Origin: UBA1163 sp049513055
GTDB lineage: Bacteria > Desulfobacterota > BSN033 > UBA1163
Assembly: GCA_049513055.1 (NCBI GenBank)
Contig: JBEKWN010000026.1
Coordinates: forward strand, 1 to 64,000
Direction: 5' to 3'
Length of the DNA: 64,000 bases
Translations under genes and position numbers: made by a program
Shown: positions 63,350-64,000 of the stretch, in pieces
How the letters are laid out: every line of letters begins with the position of its first letter
Position numbering within the stretch: position 1 is the stretch's first letter
Notes under the pieces: model-generated
Databases searched by the model: none
Seen by the model: the letters and a program-made list of their open reading frames with translations, nothing else
What the model was told of the DNA's origin: nothing

Positions 63350-64000
63350 CTATCCTTTACCCCTTTCCGCTACTTTTTTTGTCCCAGGCTTAAATAAATC
63401 CTGGAAAAAACCCATGACCCCCTCTGGCAGAAAAAAAATCACCAAAATGAGTATAATACCAAGGATTAAGGTCCAGTACTCGGTATACCTTCCAACAAAA
63501 GTCCGTAGAGCTACGGTAATGGCTGCTCCCAGTAAAGGACCAGCAAATGTAAACCATCCTCCTAAAAGGCACATAATGAATATCTCAAGTGACAAAACCC
63601 AAAACAAGAGGTCGGGGAAAACAGAACGTTCCAGCACTACAAAAAGAACGCCTGCGACCCCTGCAAAGAATGTGGCAACAACAATCCCACCCAGTTGATA
63701 GCGCTTGATGTTGATACCAATGGCTTCACATCGCTGCGAATTATCCCGAATCGCTTGAAGGGTGTTCCCAAATGGAGATTTTAAAATCATGTACATCAAA
63801 ATAAGACAGATCACGAGGATGATCAGGATAAAGTAATAAGAACTGTTCAAAGAGGAAATAAGCGATGGCATAGGGATACCATGGATCCCATCGTCGCCCC
63901 CCGTAAAGCTATACCAACGAAAAACAATCGCCCAAATCAATGAGCCCAAAGAAATCTGGAGCATGCCAAAGTAAAGCCTGGTCAGTCTGACACAAAACCA
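63350..64000 (-). CDS. Liv-type ABC transporter permease (LivM), system 4, partial at window end
   Basis: The frame is open to the window edge; the visible part begins inside the protein at VRLTRLYFGMLQISLGSLIWA. It contains the TGGDDGIHGIPMP loop and the TLQAIRDNSQRCEAIGI ATPase contact site, then the C-terminal helices. The N-terminal third lies outside the window, and livH and the binding protein are presumably upstream there. Confidence 0.9.
   Translation of the reverse strand, partial: WFCVRLTRLYFGMLQISLGSLIWAIVFRWYSFTGGDDGIHGIPMPSLISSLNSSYYFILIILVICLILMYMILKSPFGNTLQAIRDNSQRCEAIGINIKRYQLGGIVVATFFAGVAGVLFVVLERSVFPDLLFWVLSLEIFIMCLLGGWFTFAGPLLGAAITVALRTFVGRYTEYWTLILGIILILVIFFLPEGVMGFFQDLFKPGTKKVAERGKG

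Overview
The window looks like a chromosomal segment of an anaerobic, catabolically versatile bacterium, most likely a Desulfobacterota (deltaproteobacterial, Syntrophia-like) lineage. This is inferred from gene content, not from a marker gene: repeated acyl-CoA ligase, acyl-CoA dehydrogenase, hydratase/3-hydroxyacyl-CoA dehydrogenase and thiolase sets, four branched-chain-amino-acid-type (Liv) ABC transporters, an oxygen-sensitive 4-hydroxybutyryl-CoA dehydratase-like protein, a LarA-like protein, and many dispersed intergenic hairpin repeats. No rRNA, tRNA, CRISPR array or transposase was seen.

Layout. 0.2-3.4 kb holds small accessory genes: a phosphoesterase, an M28 peptidase, a GemA-like protein coupled to a membrane BFN/PDZ protein, and a shortened DUF1178 protein. 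3.6-5.1 kb is a patch with a truncated HEPN protein, a DUF169 fragment and the most striking gene here: an organomercurial-lyase (MerB)-like reading frame with two in-frame TGA codons. By hand alignment these fall on the two catalytic cysteines of MerB, and each is followed 11 nt later by a SECIS-like hairpin, so it is probably a double-selenocysteine protein. 5.3-7.5 kb has a frameshifted MgtC gene and a U32-type protein. 7.6-12.8 kb is a complete livMHKGF-type transporter behind a consensus promoter. 13.0-21.8 kb (minus) carries two acyl-CoA ligases, an SDR, a nitronate-monooxygenase-like protein, an SCP2 protein and a fused hydratase/dehydrogenase. 22.2-33.2 kb (plus) is a TetR-headed catabolic run: 4-hydroxybutyryl-CoA dehydratase-like protein, 3-hydroxyacyl-CoA dehydrogenase, acyl-CoA dehydrogenase, thiolase, SDR, a second nearly identical thiolase, and a second fused hydratase/dehydrogenase. 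33.4-44.0 kb (plus) is a second Liv system (permease M broken) interleaved with two acyl-CoA ligases and a two-subunit CoA-transferase. 44.3-49.2 kb (minus) is a third Liv system. 49.7-59.0 kb (minus) is a TetR-headed beta-oxidation operon: metallo-hydrolase, FadN-like fusion, thiolase, acyl-CoA dehydrogenase, and a broken 2,4-dienoyl-CoA reductase. 59.2-64.0 kb (minus) has another thiolase, a LarA-like protein and a fourth Liv system that runs off the window end.

How it fits together. The Liv transporters probably import carboxylic or amino acids, the ligases and CoA-transferase activate them, and the dehydrogenase, hydratase, 3-hydroxyacyl-CoA dehydrogenase and thiolase sets degrade the CoA esters. 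Several steps exist as two or three paralogues, suggesting parallel pathways for different chain types. Two further themes are a family of about 100-bp elements with ACCCCGTTAGAAAT terminal inverted repeats (four copies, two of them bracketing a duplicated thiolase), and several genes with short internal deletions or frameshifts (DUF1178, MgtC, LivM, dienoyl-CoA reductase) that are either decay or assembly error.
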